Below, piece by piece: positions 16,547 through 25,342 of a stretch of DNA of 64,000 bases; the first letter of the stretch is position 1, and each line of letters begins with the position of its first letter. Location: contig QBLY01000007.1 of NCBI GenBank assembly GCA_003241895.1, positions 1 through 64,000 of the forward strand, given 5' to 3'. Under the pieces are notes generated by a model that did no database searches, had not been told where the DNA came from, and worked only from the letters and a program-made list of their open reading frames with translations. The position numbers and the translations under genes are program-made. Source of the DNA: Lysobacteraceae bacterium. Lineage in GTDB: Bacteria; Pseudomonadota; Gammaproteobacteria; Xanthomonadales; Xanthomonadaceae.

Positions 16547-17167
16547 TCAGCTGCCGATGCGCAGACGCGAGGCGTCGACGCTTTTCACGCCCCGGGTGTT
16601 GCGGGCAATGCTGATGGCCAGGTCACGCGCGGCAGCCGTGGCGGCCATGCCGCTCAGGTGCACGATGTTGGCGTGGGTTTCGACCGTGATGTTCAGGCCC
16701 TTGGTGCCCGGGTCGGCCAGCAGCTGCGACTTCACCTTGGTGGTGATCCAGCCGTCGTCGATGCCGTCTCCGGACTCATCCATGGCTTCGCGCACTTCGC
16801 CCGAGGCGGTGGCGGTGTTGGCGTCCTGGCGCGCCTCGCTGCCGGCGGGGAGCACCTTGAGCTGGTTGTCCACGCGCACGACGCCGGTGGCGCTGGCGGC
16901 GAGCGCGCCGGCGGTGTTGCGCGACATCCGGCTGTCGGCGCCGCCGGTCAGGGTCACCACGCCACGGGCGGTGTCGACATTGATGTCGAAGCCCTTGGTG
17001 CGCTCGTCGCCCAGCAGCTTGGCTTTCACCGAGCCGGTGATGGTGGCGTCGTCCACGGCAGTGCCGATGGTGCGGGTGCCGGACTTGTCGGTGGTGACGG
17101 TTCCGGTGCAGGCGCCCAGCGCCAGGACGACGGCGGCGCCAAGCAGGGTTGCCTTGAGGATCTTCAT
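16547..17167 (-). CDS. BON domain lipoprotein
   Basis: A 206-residue lipoprotein: MKILKATLLGAAVVLALGAC places the lipidated Cys at 20. Two BON domains follow. The first (about 38-105) has DDATITGSVKAKLLGDERTK and GVVTLTGGADS. The second (about 130-206) has ITTKVKSQLLADPGTKG and IVHLSGMA. They are joined by a linker (SEARQDANTATASGEVREA) nearly identical to that of the second BON gene 800 bases upstream. BON proteins sit in the periplasm or outer membrane and bind lipid or stabilise the envelope, as with OsmY and DolP. AAGGA before ATG 17167 supports the start. Confidence 0.88.
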   Translation of the reverse strand: MKILKATLLGAAVVLALGACTGTVTTDKSGTRTIGTAVDDATITGSVKAKLLGDERTKGFDINVDTARGVVTLTGGADSRMSRNTAGALAASATGVVRVDNQLKVLPAGSEARQDANTATASGEVREAMDESGDGIDDGWITTKVKSQLLADPGTKGLNITVETHANIVHLSGMAATAAARDLAISIARNTRGVKSVDASRLRIGS

Positions 17168-17347
17168 GGGGGATTTCCTTGGCTGGTGCGGATCGCTGCA
17201 AGCGCAGCGCACGGCCCGGGGGGCCTGACGGGGACGACCGCGGGTTCACCGGGGTTCGTCGCGCCTATAGTCAAACTGCGCTTCGGTGTCCCAACCGCGT
17301 CTGAAGGACGTTCAGCCATCGGTGCGCTGGCGCACGGATGCCGCCGC

Positions 17348-17797
17348 TCAATTGGCGTTGGAATCCATGGGCTGGGCGCCGTGCCCGCGCAGCGCAGCGT
17401 CCACGCGGGCGTGCAGCTCGGGCGTGGTGTCCACCACCAGAAGGATGCCGCCGGCCTCCACTTCGTCGTTGAAGCGGCGGCGCACTTCGTCGTCCACCGT
17501 GTCGCCGGCCAGCGCCGGCACCCAGCCGCCCATCGCGTTGCCGATCAGGTTGATCAGGCCAGCGCCGGCAATGCTGACGCCCAGCGTCGGCACGGTGACG
17601 GCGCTCAGTCCGGCCAGCAGGCCGGTGAGCTGGCCATGCGCCGCAGGTTCGGGCGCGTCGGGGTCGAGGCGCAGCTCGATGTCGTGGCGCGCCACTACCG
17701 CCAGGTCGTCATCGGTCACGCCGCAGCTGCGGGCGGCATCCATGGCGTTGATCAGGCGAGGCAGGCTTTCGATGCTGTAGACGTAGCGGGTTTTCAT
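17348..17797 (-). CDS. hypothetical protein with glycine-rich hydrophobic core
   Basis: A 149-residue protein starting MKTRYVYSIESLPRLINAMD, with AGGAG eight bases upstream. Residues 1-60 look like a small alpha/beta domain (DDDLAVVARHDIELRLDPD). Residues about 65-95 are a glycine-zipper-like stretch (LTGLLAGLSAVTVPTLGVSI, then GLINLIGNAMGGW) that could enter a membrane. The end is a strand-rich segment with LLVVDTTPEL. The layout is like general-stress proteins with a central glycine zipper, but I do not recognise the family with confidence. It lies between two BON genes on the same strand, so it may belong to the same envelope-stress group. Confidence 0.7.
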   Translation of the reverse strand: MKTRYVYSIESLPRLINAMDAARSCGVTDDDLAVVARHDIELRLDPDAPEPAAHGQLTGLLAGLSAVTVPTLGVSIAGAGLINLIGNAMGGWVPALAGDTVDDEVRRRFNDEVEAGGILLVVDTTPELHARVDAALRGHGAQPMDSNAN

Positions 17798-17947
17798 GGT
17801 GTGGCTCCTGCGGGGACGAGGCGTATGCGCCGCGCGCTTCGCGCCAGTGTGACATGCGGGCACGCCGCACAAACAACAGCGGCCGCGCCCTGGGGCCCGA
17901 CCGCGGTTGTCCACTCTGACATGGATGAAACGGGTGTTCCGGCGCTT

Positions 17948-18571
17948 TTACTGCTTGATCACCAGGCCGTCGGCCATGACGTGGGTGACACCCTTGGTCG
18001 CCGTGGCGATTTCAATGGCCTTGGCGCGGGCCGCCGCGGTGTCGGCCGTGCCGCCCAGGGTGACCATGTTGCCCTTGGTTTCCACCGTGATCTGCGTGCC
18101 CTTTACGTCCGTGTCGGCCAGCAGCTGGGTCTTGACCTTGCTGGTGATCCACGCGTCGTCGATGCTGTCGCCGCTTTCGTCCATGGCTTCGCGCACTTCA
18201 CCCGAGGCCGTGGCGGTGTTGGCGTCCTGGCGGGCTTCGCTGCCGGGCGCGGCCACGATCAGCTCGTTCTTGATCAGGATGACGCCTTCGACGTCGCCGG
18301 CCAGTTCCTGCGCCGCGCTCTTGGCAGCGCTGGAGTCCGCGCCGCCGGTCAGCGTCACGACGCCCTTGACGGTGTCCACGTTGACGTCGAAACCCTTGGT
18401 GCGCTCGTCGGCGAGCAGCTTGGCCTTCAGGGTCGCGGTGATGGTGGCATCGTCCACGGTCTGGCCCATGGTGCGGTCGGAAGCCGCAGCAGTGTCCTGC
18501 GCGGCAACGGCGCCGGCGCCGAGCGCCAACGCAATGGTGGTGGCGATGAGCGAGGTCTTGAATGCGTTCAT
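17948..18571 (-). CDS. periplasmic BON domain protein (OsmY-like)
   Basis: A 207-residue exported protein with signal peptide MNAFKTSLIATTIALALGAG and cleavage near AVAAQ. There is no lipobox, unlike its paralogue downstream. Two BON domains follow (DDATITATLKAKLLADERTK with GVVTLTGGADS; WITSKVKTQLLADTDVKG with MVTLGGTAD), separated by a linker almost identical to that of the paralogue. OsmY-type proteins are induced by salt or acid stress and help the periplasm withstand it. AAGGAG before ATG 18571 fixes the start. Together with its paralogue it gives one soluble and one anchored version. Confidence 0.88.
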   Translation of the reverse strand: MNAFKTSLIATTIALALGAGAVAAQDTAAASDRTMGQTVDDATITATLKAKLLADERTKGFDVNVDTVKGVVTLTGGADSSAAKSAAQELAGDVEGVILIKNELIVAAPGSEARQDANTATASGEVREAMDESGDSIDDAWITSKVKTQLLADTDVKGTQITVETKGNMVTLGGTADTAAARAKAIEIATATKGVTHVMADGLVIKQ

Positions 18572-18891
18572 GGGGTGGCTCCTTGTTTTTTTGAACGAAC
18601 CGCTGCCGGGGGGGCGGAAAGCGGGTTGGCCTTGGTGGCCGTGTTCGTTGGGCGCATCAGCACGGCCCGTCGAACGTTGGGGCGAGGTTGGCCTGCCGAA
18701 CCACAACGAACCATGAAGCACTTGTTTCAAATGCGTTAGCCGAATCCGCACGGAGGCTTGAGAGTCTTTGCCCGCGCGGTCTCCAGGAACATGAACGGCA
18801 ACAGGGCGGCAGCGCAGGCGGTTTCTCCGAAAACCACAGAGACTCCACAGACGGAGTATTATTTGCTTCTACTCCACGCAAGGAGTTTCCT
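18572..18891. other. intergenic region between the BON gene and the toxin-antitoxin pair
   Basis: A 320-base stretch holding the upstream regions of two divergent units. The right end carries the double operator and TATTAT of the antitoxin gene, described separately. The middle is AT-richer (around 18705-18740) but shows no RNA gene or further coding frame that I can support. Confidence 0.5.
18842..18886 (+). promoter_or_regulatory. double palindromic operator of the Xre/RES pair
   Basis: Two copies of ACTCC-N6-GGAGT, at 18842-18857 and 18871-18886, are 29 bases apart. TATTAT (18857-18862), a likely -10, lies between them. The second copy contains the AAGGAG ribosome binding site of the antitoxin gene. 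Binding of the antitoxin to one or both would block transcription and could also hide the translation start. Confidence 0.6.
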
Positions 18892-19290
18892 GTGTCCGCC
18901 AAAACAGCCCCCGCATCGCCGCCGCGCGACGATCTCGCCGGCCCGGCGCTGCGCGCCTTCTTCCGCATCGCCGACGCCTGGGGTTTGAAGAACACGCAGG
19001 CGCGCCGGCTGCTGGGCAACCCGGCCGAGTCCACCTTCTACAAATGGAAGAAGCAGCGCGACGGCGTCCCGGGACGCGACGTGATCGAACGCATCAGCTA
19101 CCTGCTGGGCATCTTCAAGGCGCTGGAGCTGCTGTTCCCCGATCCCACGCGCGCCGATGCGTGGATCCGCCGGCCCAACGACGCCGCGCCGTTCGGCGGT
19201 CGCTCGGCGCTTGATCGCATGCTGTCGGGCAACGTGGCCGACCTGTACGTGGTGCGCAGCTACCTCGACGCGCAGCGCGGATGGCAGTGA
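18892..19290 (+). CDS. Xre/MbcA/ParS-type antitoxin
   Basis: A 132-residue protein with GTG start at 18892, chosen because AAGGAG stands six bases upstream. Residues about 20-70 form the helix-turn-helix part (FFRIADAWGLKNTQARRLLG, then STFYKWKKQRD). Residues about 75-132 form the DUF2384 toxin-binding part (ERISYLLGIFKALELLFPDP, AWIRRPNDAAPFGGRSALD, then MLSGNVADLYVVRSYLDAQRG). This is the antitoxin of the Xre-RES type II family. It overlaps the RES gene by ten bases, and two palindromes upstream are its likely autoregulatory sites. Confidence 0.9.
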   Translation: MSAKTAPASPPRDDLAGPALRAFFRIADAWGLKNTQARRLLGNPAESTFYKWKKQRDGVPGRDVIERISYLLGIFKALELLFPDPTRADAWIRRPNDAAPFGGRSALDRMLSGNVADLYVVRSYLDAQRGWQ

Positions 19291-19973
19291 GCAAGGCGCC
19301 GCGGCGCACGGGACTCAAGTGGGCGGAAGCCTGGCGCATCGTGCCCAGCCGTTTCCCGCCGCGCGGCGTGTTCGACCGCATCGCCTCGCCTGATGACCTG
19401 GACGCGCTGTTCGCGATCGAAGCGCTGACCAATGCCCGCCTGCGCCAGGAGCTGGGGCAGCTGGACCTGGTGCCAAAGGCGCGGCGGGTGAGCGGCCCGG
19501 GCACGCAGCCGATCATGGCCGCGTTCACCCATCTCAACCCCGACGGCAGTCGCTTCAGCGACGGCAGCTACGGCGTGTTCTATGCCGCGCGTTCGCTGGA
19601 CACCGCCGTGGCCGAAACCATGCACCACCGGGCGAAATTCATGGCCGCCACCCGCGAGCCGGCGATGAAGCTGGAAATGCGCTGCTACCGCACCGCCATC
19701 GAAGGCCGCCTGCACGACCTGAGAAAGGGCTGGCCGGCCATGCTGCACCCCACCGACTACGGCCCGCCGCAGGCGCTGGCGCGCGAACTGCGCGCGGCCG
19801 GCTCGGACGGCGTGGTGTACCCCAGCGTGCGCCACGCCGGCGGCGAATGCGTGGGCGTGTTCCACCCCGACCTGGTCAAGCCCTGCGTGCAGGCCCAGCA
19901 CCTGGTCTACAGCTGGGACGGCGAACGCATCAACGCGCAGTACGCGGTGGCCACCCTGCACACCGCGGGCTGA
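19281..19973 (+). CDS. RES domain toxin (NAD-degrading type)
   Basis: A 230-residue protein of the RES family (PF08808). The family's Arg is in WRIVPSRFPP, the Tyr in YGVFYAARS, the Glu in LDTAVAETMHH and the Ser in VVYPSVRHAGG, so the residues that name the family are all present. Studied RES toxins break down NAD+, by hydrolysis or phosphorolysis, and halt growth. At 230 residues it is at the long end of the usual 150-230, with an N-terminal helical extension (RIASPDDLDALFAIEALTN) as in many Xanthomonad members. It overlaps the antitoxin gene by ten bases. Its TGA is immediately followed by the stop of recD on the other strand, sharing TGATCA. Confidence 0.9.
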   Translation: MAVSKAPRRTGLKWAEAWRIVPSRFPPRGVFDRIASPDDLDALFAIEALTNARLRQELGQLDLVPKARRVSGPGTQPIMAAFTHLNPDGSRFSDGSYGVFYAARSLDTAVAETMHHRAKFMAATREPAMKLEMRCYRTAIEGRLHDLRKGWPAMLHPTDYGPPQALARELRAAGSDGVVYPSVRHAGGECVGVFHPDLVKPCVQAQHLVYSWDGERINAQYAVATLHTAG

Positions 19974-21731
19974 TCAGCGCAGCCGCTGCGCCAGCCCGCT
20001 CCAGCGCTGCGCGCCGCGGCCGATGCCCTCGCGCAGCGCAGCCTCGCTGGCCCACAGCGTGACGCCGCGGCGGCAGCGGGTGAGGCCGGTGTACAGCAGC
20101 TCGCGCGACAGCACGCGGGCGCCGCGTTCGGGCAGCGCCAGGAACACTTCGCCGAACTCCGAACCCTGCGACTTGTGCACGGTGAGCGCGAACGCGAACT
20201 CGTGCGCCGGCAGCGCCGCCGGCAGCCAGGCGCGCGGGCCGTCGCTGTCGCCGGCGTCGAACCACACCCGCAGCTGGCCCTGTTCGTCGGGCCAGGCCAC
20301 GCCGATGTCGCCGTTGAACAGGCCGTGGCGCGGACTGTTGCTGGTGATCATCAGCAGGGCACCGGCGAACAGGCGCTGGTCGCGTTCGCCCACGGGCCGC
20401 AGCGCGTCGGCGATGCGGGCGTTGAGTTCGATGCTGCCGCTGGCGCCGTCGCGCAGGGCCGTCAGCAGACGGAAACGTTTGGCGCGCTCAAGCGCGTCGG
20501 CCGCGCCGTCGGCCTGCTGCACGGCCCGATAGGCCGGCAGCGCCGCAGCTAGCGCCGCCGCGGGCAGGCCGCGGTCGGTGCCCGGCAGCCAGCGCAGGCC
20601 GGGCTGGCCGGCATCGCGCAGGGCGTCCAGCACGGCGTCGGCGCGGCCGTCGCGGATGTCGGCGGCCACGGCGGCCAGGGCGTGGCCTTCGGCCTGGCGA
20701 TAAACGGTGCGCAGATGCACGCGAGCCAGCAGCGAACCGGGTGCGCACAGCGCCGACAGCACGTCACCCGTGTCCACCGACGGCAGCTGGTCGGGATCGC
20801 CCACCAGCAGCAGCGTGGCCTGCGGCGGCACGGCGTCGAGCAGCCGCGCCATCAGCGGCAGGTCGACCATGGAGGCTTCGTCCACCACCAGCAGGTCGAG
20901 CGGCAGCGGATTCGCAGCGTCATGCCGGAACCCGCCGCCCGGACGCCAGCCCAGCAGCCGATGCAGGGTGCTGGCGCTGGTGGGCAACGCGTCCCGCGTG
21001 GCGGCTTCCACCGTGCCGGCGGCCTGCAGGGCCACGAGGTTTTCCCTGAGCGATTCCGCCAGGCGTGCCGCCGCCTTGCCGGTGGGCGCCGCCAGGCCGA
21101 TGCGAAGCGGGGCGCCTTGGCGTTGCGCCGTTTCCAGCGCCAGCACCAGGGCCCGGGCCACGGTGGTGGTTTTGCCGGTGCCCGGCCCGCCGGTGAGCAG
21201 CAGCAGGCGGGTGTCGGGCAGCGCGCATGCGGCGGCGGCCTGTGCGTCGTCCGGATTCGCTGCCAGCGAGGGGAACAGCGTGGCCAGGCGTGCGTCGCGC
21301 CAGGCTGCATAGCCGGCATCCCGCGTGGGCACCGGCGCCGACGCGCGGGCGCGAAGCGACAGCGCCAGCCGATGTTCATGCTGCCAGTAGCGGCGCAGGT
21401 AGACGTTTCCGCCGTCCAGCACCAGCGGCCCGTTGTCCGTCACCGCCTTGTCCGGAGCCAGCACCCACGGCGACGACCGCAGCGCGTCGAGCCATCCGTC
21501 CAATGCGGGCATCACCGGTGGCGGACGTTCGGCGTCGATTTCCAGGCACAGCCCGGCCACATGCGACAGCGGCAGCAGGCCGTGGCCGAAGGCCAGCGCG
21601 TGGCTCGCCATCGCCGCCGCCAAGGCGACTGCGTCCTCGGTGCCCGGACGCAAACGCCGCAGGCTGTCGGCCAAGGCGAAGTCCACGGGTCGCAACCAGC
21701 CCTCGGCGAGCCAGCGGTCCAGGGCGCTCAT
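19974..21731 (-). CDS. recD: RecBCD subunit RecD (5'-3' helicase)
   Basis: A 585-residue SF1B helicase. The N-terminal domain (1-150) contacts RecC/RecB. Walker A is LLTGGPGTGKTTTVARA (K187). LDLLVVDEASMVDLPLMARL is the Walker B/DE motif, LVGDPDQLPSVDTGDVL is motif III, and FALTVHKSQGSEF with LLYTGLTRCRRGVTLW are motifs V and VI near the C-terminus. The E. coli protein has 608 residues. The start at ATG 21731 overlaps the recB stop as ATGA, as expected for the recCBD operon. It provides the second motor of the exonuclease V complex in double-strand-break repair. Confidence 0.95.
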   Translation of the reverse strand: MSALDRWLAEGWLRPVDFALADSLRRLRPGTEDAVALAAAMASHALAFGHGLLPLSHVAGLCLEIDAERPPPVMPALDGWLDALRSSPWVLAPDKAVTDNGPLVLDGGNVYLRRYWQHEHRLALSLRARASAPVPTRDAGYAAWRDARLATLFPSLAANPDDAQAAAACALPDTRLLLLTGGPGTGKTTTVARALVLALETAQRQGAPLRIGLAAPTGKAAARLAESLRENLVALQAAGTVEAATRDALPTSASTLHRLLGWRPGGGFRHDAANPLPLDLLVVDEASMVDLPLMARLLDAVPPQATLLLVGDPDQLPSVDTGDVLSALCAPGSLLARVHLRTVYRQAEGHALAAVAADIRDGRADAVLDALRDAGQPGLRWLPGTDRGLPAAALAAALPAYRAVQQADGAADALERAKRFRLLTALRDGASGSIELNARIADALRPVGERDQRLFAGALLMITSNSPRHGLFNGDIGVAWPDEQGQLRVWFDAGDSDGPRAWLPAALPAHEFAFALTVHKSQGSEFGEVFLALPERGARVLSRELLYTGLTRCRRGVTLWASEAALREGIGRGAQRWSGLAQRLR

Positions 21732-24700
21732 GCGTCCTGCGCGGCAGTGGGAAGCAGCAGTGCGTCCAACGCCTCCACCAGCGCGCGCGGCGGCGTGCTG
21801 GCGTGGATGCCGGGCGAATCGGCGCGGCTGGAATCGAGTCCGCGGCAGAACAGGTAGCGCACGCCGCCGAAGTGCCGATCGTAGTCGTAGCCGGGCAGCC
21901 GGAAGCGCAGCCAGCGGTGCAGGGCCAGCGTGTACAGCAGGTACTGCAGGTCGTACTCGCTGTGCGCCATGGCATCGGCCAGCGTATCGGGCCCATAGTC
22001 GGGCAGCTGGTTGGACTTGTAGTCCAGCACGTGGAAGCGGCCCGCGTGTTCGTAGACCAGGTCGATGAAACCTGTCATCAGGCCTTCCAGGCGCTCGCGC
22101 TTGCCAAAGGCCTGCCGCGCCACGACCAGGCCGTGCCCATGCATCAGCGCCAGCACCGCGTCCAGGCGCGCCGGCGCCAGCGAGAAATGGAACTCCATCT
22201 CCGGCCGACGCTGCGCCGACGGCAGGTCGCACAGGCGTACGCCTTCGGGCAGCGACACGTTCAGCGTGTGGAACACCAGCTTGGCCAACAGCGGTACGCC
22301 CTCGGCCAGATCATTGGGCGTGCCGTAACCGCCGTTGCGCAACGCCCGCTCCAGGGCCGCCGACTGGCCGGCAGGCGGCGCGTCGCCGGCATCGCGCCAC
22401 GCGGCGAAATCCACTTCTTCCAGCGCCTCGTGCAGCACGTTGCCAAAACGGGCTCCGGCAAAGCGCGAGCCGGGCAGCAAGGGTTCGCTTTCGTCGGCGG
22501 CACGGCGCTCTTCGGCACCGCCGGCCTCCCGGGCCAGCCCCGAGAAGCTGTGAACCCACCAGTCGCGGGCGAAGTAACGCACGGGTTGGGCAGCGGGAGG
22601 CAACGCCATCGGCGCTTCCAGCGCAGGCGCGCCGGGCGGCACCGCCAGCGCAGCGTCCGCCACGCGGATGGCCGCAGGCGCCGACAGCGCCAGCGCGTCC
22701 AGCCGCTCGCGGATGGCTGCGGCAGACAGTGATTCCGGTTTGACCACGCGTTCAGCGCCGAACAGCAGGTCGGCCAGCGGCGTGTCCAGCGCATCCTTGG
22801 TGGGTCCGAAGCAGACCCACGTGGCCAGCCGTGCGCGCGTCAGGCCCACGTACAGCAGGCGCAGTTTTTCCGCGCGCGTCTCGGCCTTGTCGCGGTCGCT
22901 GGCCTCTTTGTAGGCTGCGTCGTCGCCCGCCTTCATGCGCGCCACGCGGCGCACGCCGTCGTGGAAACGCGCCAGCGCCAGGCCGCCACGCGGTGCACTG
23001 CTGCCAGCCTGAGACAAGAAGGGAAGCATCACGATCGGGAACTCCAGCCCTTTGCTTTTGTGCAGCGTGAGCACCCTGACGCGGGCGGCGTCGGATTCGA
23101 GCCGCATCAACTCTTCGTCGTTGTCGGCATCGGCGTCGGCGATGCGCTGGCGCAGCAGGGCCAGCACGGCAGGCGAATCGTGGCCGGAGCCTTCGGACTG
23201 CAGGGATTCGGCCAACTGAAGCCAGTTGGTGAGGCGGCGCTCGCCGTCGTCCAGGGCCAGCAGGCGCGGCGCGTTGGCGGCGCACAGGTCGGTCACCAGC
23301 GCCAGCGGGCCGTGCTTCTCCCAGCGCGTGCGCCACCCCAGCGCGCGGTCCTGCCACAGGCGATGGCCCTGGCCATCGCTGTCAAGCGCCGCCAGGGCCG
23401 CCGCATCCAGCCCGATCAGCGATGTCGCCAGTGCGCCGCGCAGGCGGCTGTCGTCGGCCAGGTGCAGGCAGGCTTCCAGCAGGGTCAGCAGGTCCTGTGC
23501 TTCGCTGCTGGCATACAGGCTGTCGCGTCCCTGCGCGACGAAGGGTACGCCGGCGCGCGCCAGCGTGCGCTGCATCAGGCGCGATTCCCTGTGCGACTGC
23601 ACCAGCACCGCGATGTCGCCGGGGCGCACGGCACGCATCTGCTTCGCCTCGCGACAGGTGGCGTAGCCGTCGGACAGCAGCTGGCGGACGGTGGCCACGC
23701 AGGCGGTGGCGGCGGCGGCGCGGCCGCCGTCGGCGCTGTAAACGCCCGAGGGGGCGTCGGGCAGCGCCAACACGTGCAGTGCCGGCGCCACGGCGCCGTC
23801 CAGGCGCAGCGCATCGTCGGCGACGCTGCCGCCGGCGCCCACGGGGACGAACGAGATTCCGGCCTCGCCAAAGGGCGTGGCGCCGGCATCGGCATACAGC
23901 GCCTGCACCGCCTGCAGCGCCAAGGGCCGCGAACGGAAGTTCTGCGCCAGGGTGGCATGACCTTCGGCCTGTTTCGCGGCGTCGAGATACGTGAACACAT
24001 CGCCGCCGCGGAAGCGGTAGATGGCCTGCTTCGGATCACCGATCAGGAACAGCGCGCGCGGCAGCCCGTCTTCGGGCGCCTGCGCGAACACGCGCCGGAA
24101 GATGTCCCACTGCTGCGGATCGGTGTCCTGGAACTCATCGAGCAGGGCGATGCGGTACTGCGCGCGAAGGCACTCGGCCAGCCGCTGGCCGTGCTGGCCG
24201 GCCAGCGCCGTCGCCAGGCTGCGGATCAAATCGTCGAAACCCTGCAGGCGACGCTCGCGCTTGAGGCGTGCCAGCTGCCCGGCGGCGTCCCGGCGCAGGC
24301 GATGCACCAGGCGGATGCGCCGTTGGCTGTCGAATTCGACGACTTTCCTGCGCAGCCATTCCCACTGGTCCACTGCCTTGGTGAACGGGTTGCTGATCAG
24401 GGCGGTCTCTGCCCGGTGCGCCTTGTTGGTCTTGGCTTGGATCTGCTCGTCGCCGGCCAGCAGCAGCCGCTTGCGATCGTCGTCGTTGCCCGCAGGTGCA
24501 CCGATGCAGCCACCGATCACCCAGGCGTGCAGCGTTTGCCAACCCAGCTGCAGTCGTGCGCTGGAGAAATGGCTGGCGTGCATCCAACCCGCGTTGATCG
24601 CCGCGTCGAGCTGGCGTTTTGTTTCGGCGCCGTGCGCCTGGTAGCCCAGCGCGACCGATCGCGCCGCCTCCGCCAGCGCCGCCCGGAGTTCCTTTTCGGC

Positions 24701-25342
24701 TGCAACGTCGGGCGCCACGTCCTCGGGAAGCAGCACGTCCACGTTCACCAGGTCGCGCAGCGACGCAGCCATGTCGGCCGGAGAAGCCCACAGCGCCATC
24801 AGCGCACCGGCATCGTCGGCGTCCTGGCAGACCATGCGCCACAGGTCGGTGGCCACTTCCTCGCGCAGCGAGCGCTCGTTCTTCACCAGCTCGACGTCGC
24901 CGGGCGCATGGCCGGCTTCGATGGCATGGTCGGCCAGCGCGCGGCGGCAGAAGCCGTGGATGGTGTACACGGGCGCCAGGTCCATCTGCTCGGCGGCTTG
25001 GCGCAGCCGCAGCCTCAGGCGCGCGACCGGTTCGTGGGCCAAGGCCGCCTGCACCAGCACCTGCGTGATGACGTGGTCGGCCTTGGACGGGTCCACCGGC
25101 TCGCCGTCGGCGATGCCTGCGGCCAGCTGCAGCCGTTCGCGGATGCGGGTGCGAAGCTCCTGCGTGGCCGCGTCGGTGAACGTCACCGCGAGCAGCGACG
25201 ACACCGGCAGCTTCAGCTCGATCACCAACCGCGCGTAAAGCGTCGCCAGGGTGAAGGTCTTGCCGGTGCCGGCGCTGGCTTCCACCAGTTGGAGGCCGTG
25301 CAGCGGCAGGTCCAGGCCGAGGTCGCGCGCGGCGTCAGTCAT
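21728..25342 (-). CDS. recB: RecBCD subunit RecB (helicase-nuclease)
   Basis: A 1204-residue protein. Walker A lies at residues 21-29 (EASAGTGKT, K28). The UvrD-type helicase follows, with LLDEFQDTDPQQW, FLIGDPKQAIYRFRGGD, VLTLHKSKGLEFP and LLYVGLTRAR. The C-terminal nuclease domain has LHEALEEVDFAAW and DYKSNQLPD, with D1107 and K1109 as nuclease residues. All catalytic parts are present. It overlaps recC by eight bases and recD by four. The E. coli enzyme has 1180 residues. Together with RecC and RecD it degrades and processes broken DNA ends to load RecA. Confidence 0.96.
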   Translation of the reverse strand: MTDAARDLGLDLPLHGLQLVEASAGTGKTFTLATLYARLVIELKLPVSSLLAVTFTDAATQELRTRIRERLQLAAGIADGEPVDPSKADHVITQVLVQAALAHEPVARLRLRLRQAAEQMDLAPVYTIHGFCRRALADHAIEAGHAPGDVELVKNERSLREEVATDLWRMVCQDADDAGALMALWASPADMAASLRDLVNVDVLLPEDVAPDVAAEKELRAALAEAARSVALGYQAHGAETKRQLDAAINAGWMHASHFSSARLQLGWQTLHAWVIGGCIGAPAGNDDDRKRLLLAGDEQIQAKTNKAHRAETALISNPFTKAVDQWEWLRRKVVEFDSQRRIRLVHRLRRDAAGQLARLKRERRLQGFDDLIRSLATALAGQHGQRLAECLRAQYRIALLDEFQDTDPQQWDIFRRVFAQAPEDGLPRALFLIGDPKQAIYRFRGGDVFTYLDAAKQAEGHATLAQNFRSRPLALQAVQALYADAGATPFGEAGISFVPVGAGGSVADDALRLDGAVAPALHVLALPDAPSGVYSADGGRAAAATACVATVRQLLSDGYATCREAKQMRAVRPGDIAVLVQSHRESRLMQRTLARAGVPFVAQGRDSLYASSEAQDLLTLLEACLHLADDSRLRGALATSLIGLDAAALAALDSDGQGHRLWQDRALGWRTRWEKHGPLALVTDLCAANAPRLLALDDGERRLTNWLQLAESLQSEGSGHDSPAVLALLRQRIADADADNDEELMRLESDAARVRVLTLHKSKGLEFPIVMLPFLSQAGSSAPRGGLALARFHDGVRRVARMKAGDDAAYKEASDRDKAETRAEKLRLLYVGLTRARLATWVCFGPTKDALDTPLADLLFGAERVVKPESLSAAAIRERLDALALSAPAAIRVADAALAVPPGAPALEAPMALPPAAQPVRYFARDWWVHSFSGLAREAGGAEERRAADESEPLLPGSRFAGARFGNVLHEALEEVDFAAWRDAGDAPPAGQSAALERALRNGGYGTPNDLAEGVPLLAKLVFHTLNVSLPEGVRLCDLPSAQRRPEMEFHFSLAPARLDAVLALMHGHGLVVARQAFGKRERLEGLMTGFIDLVYEHAGRFHVLDYKSNQLPDYGPDTLADAMAHSEYDLQYLLYTLALHRWLRFRLPGYDYDRHFGGVRYLFCRGLDSSRADSPGIHASTPPRALVEALDALLLPTAAQDA

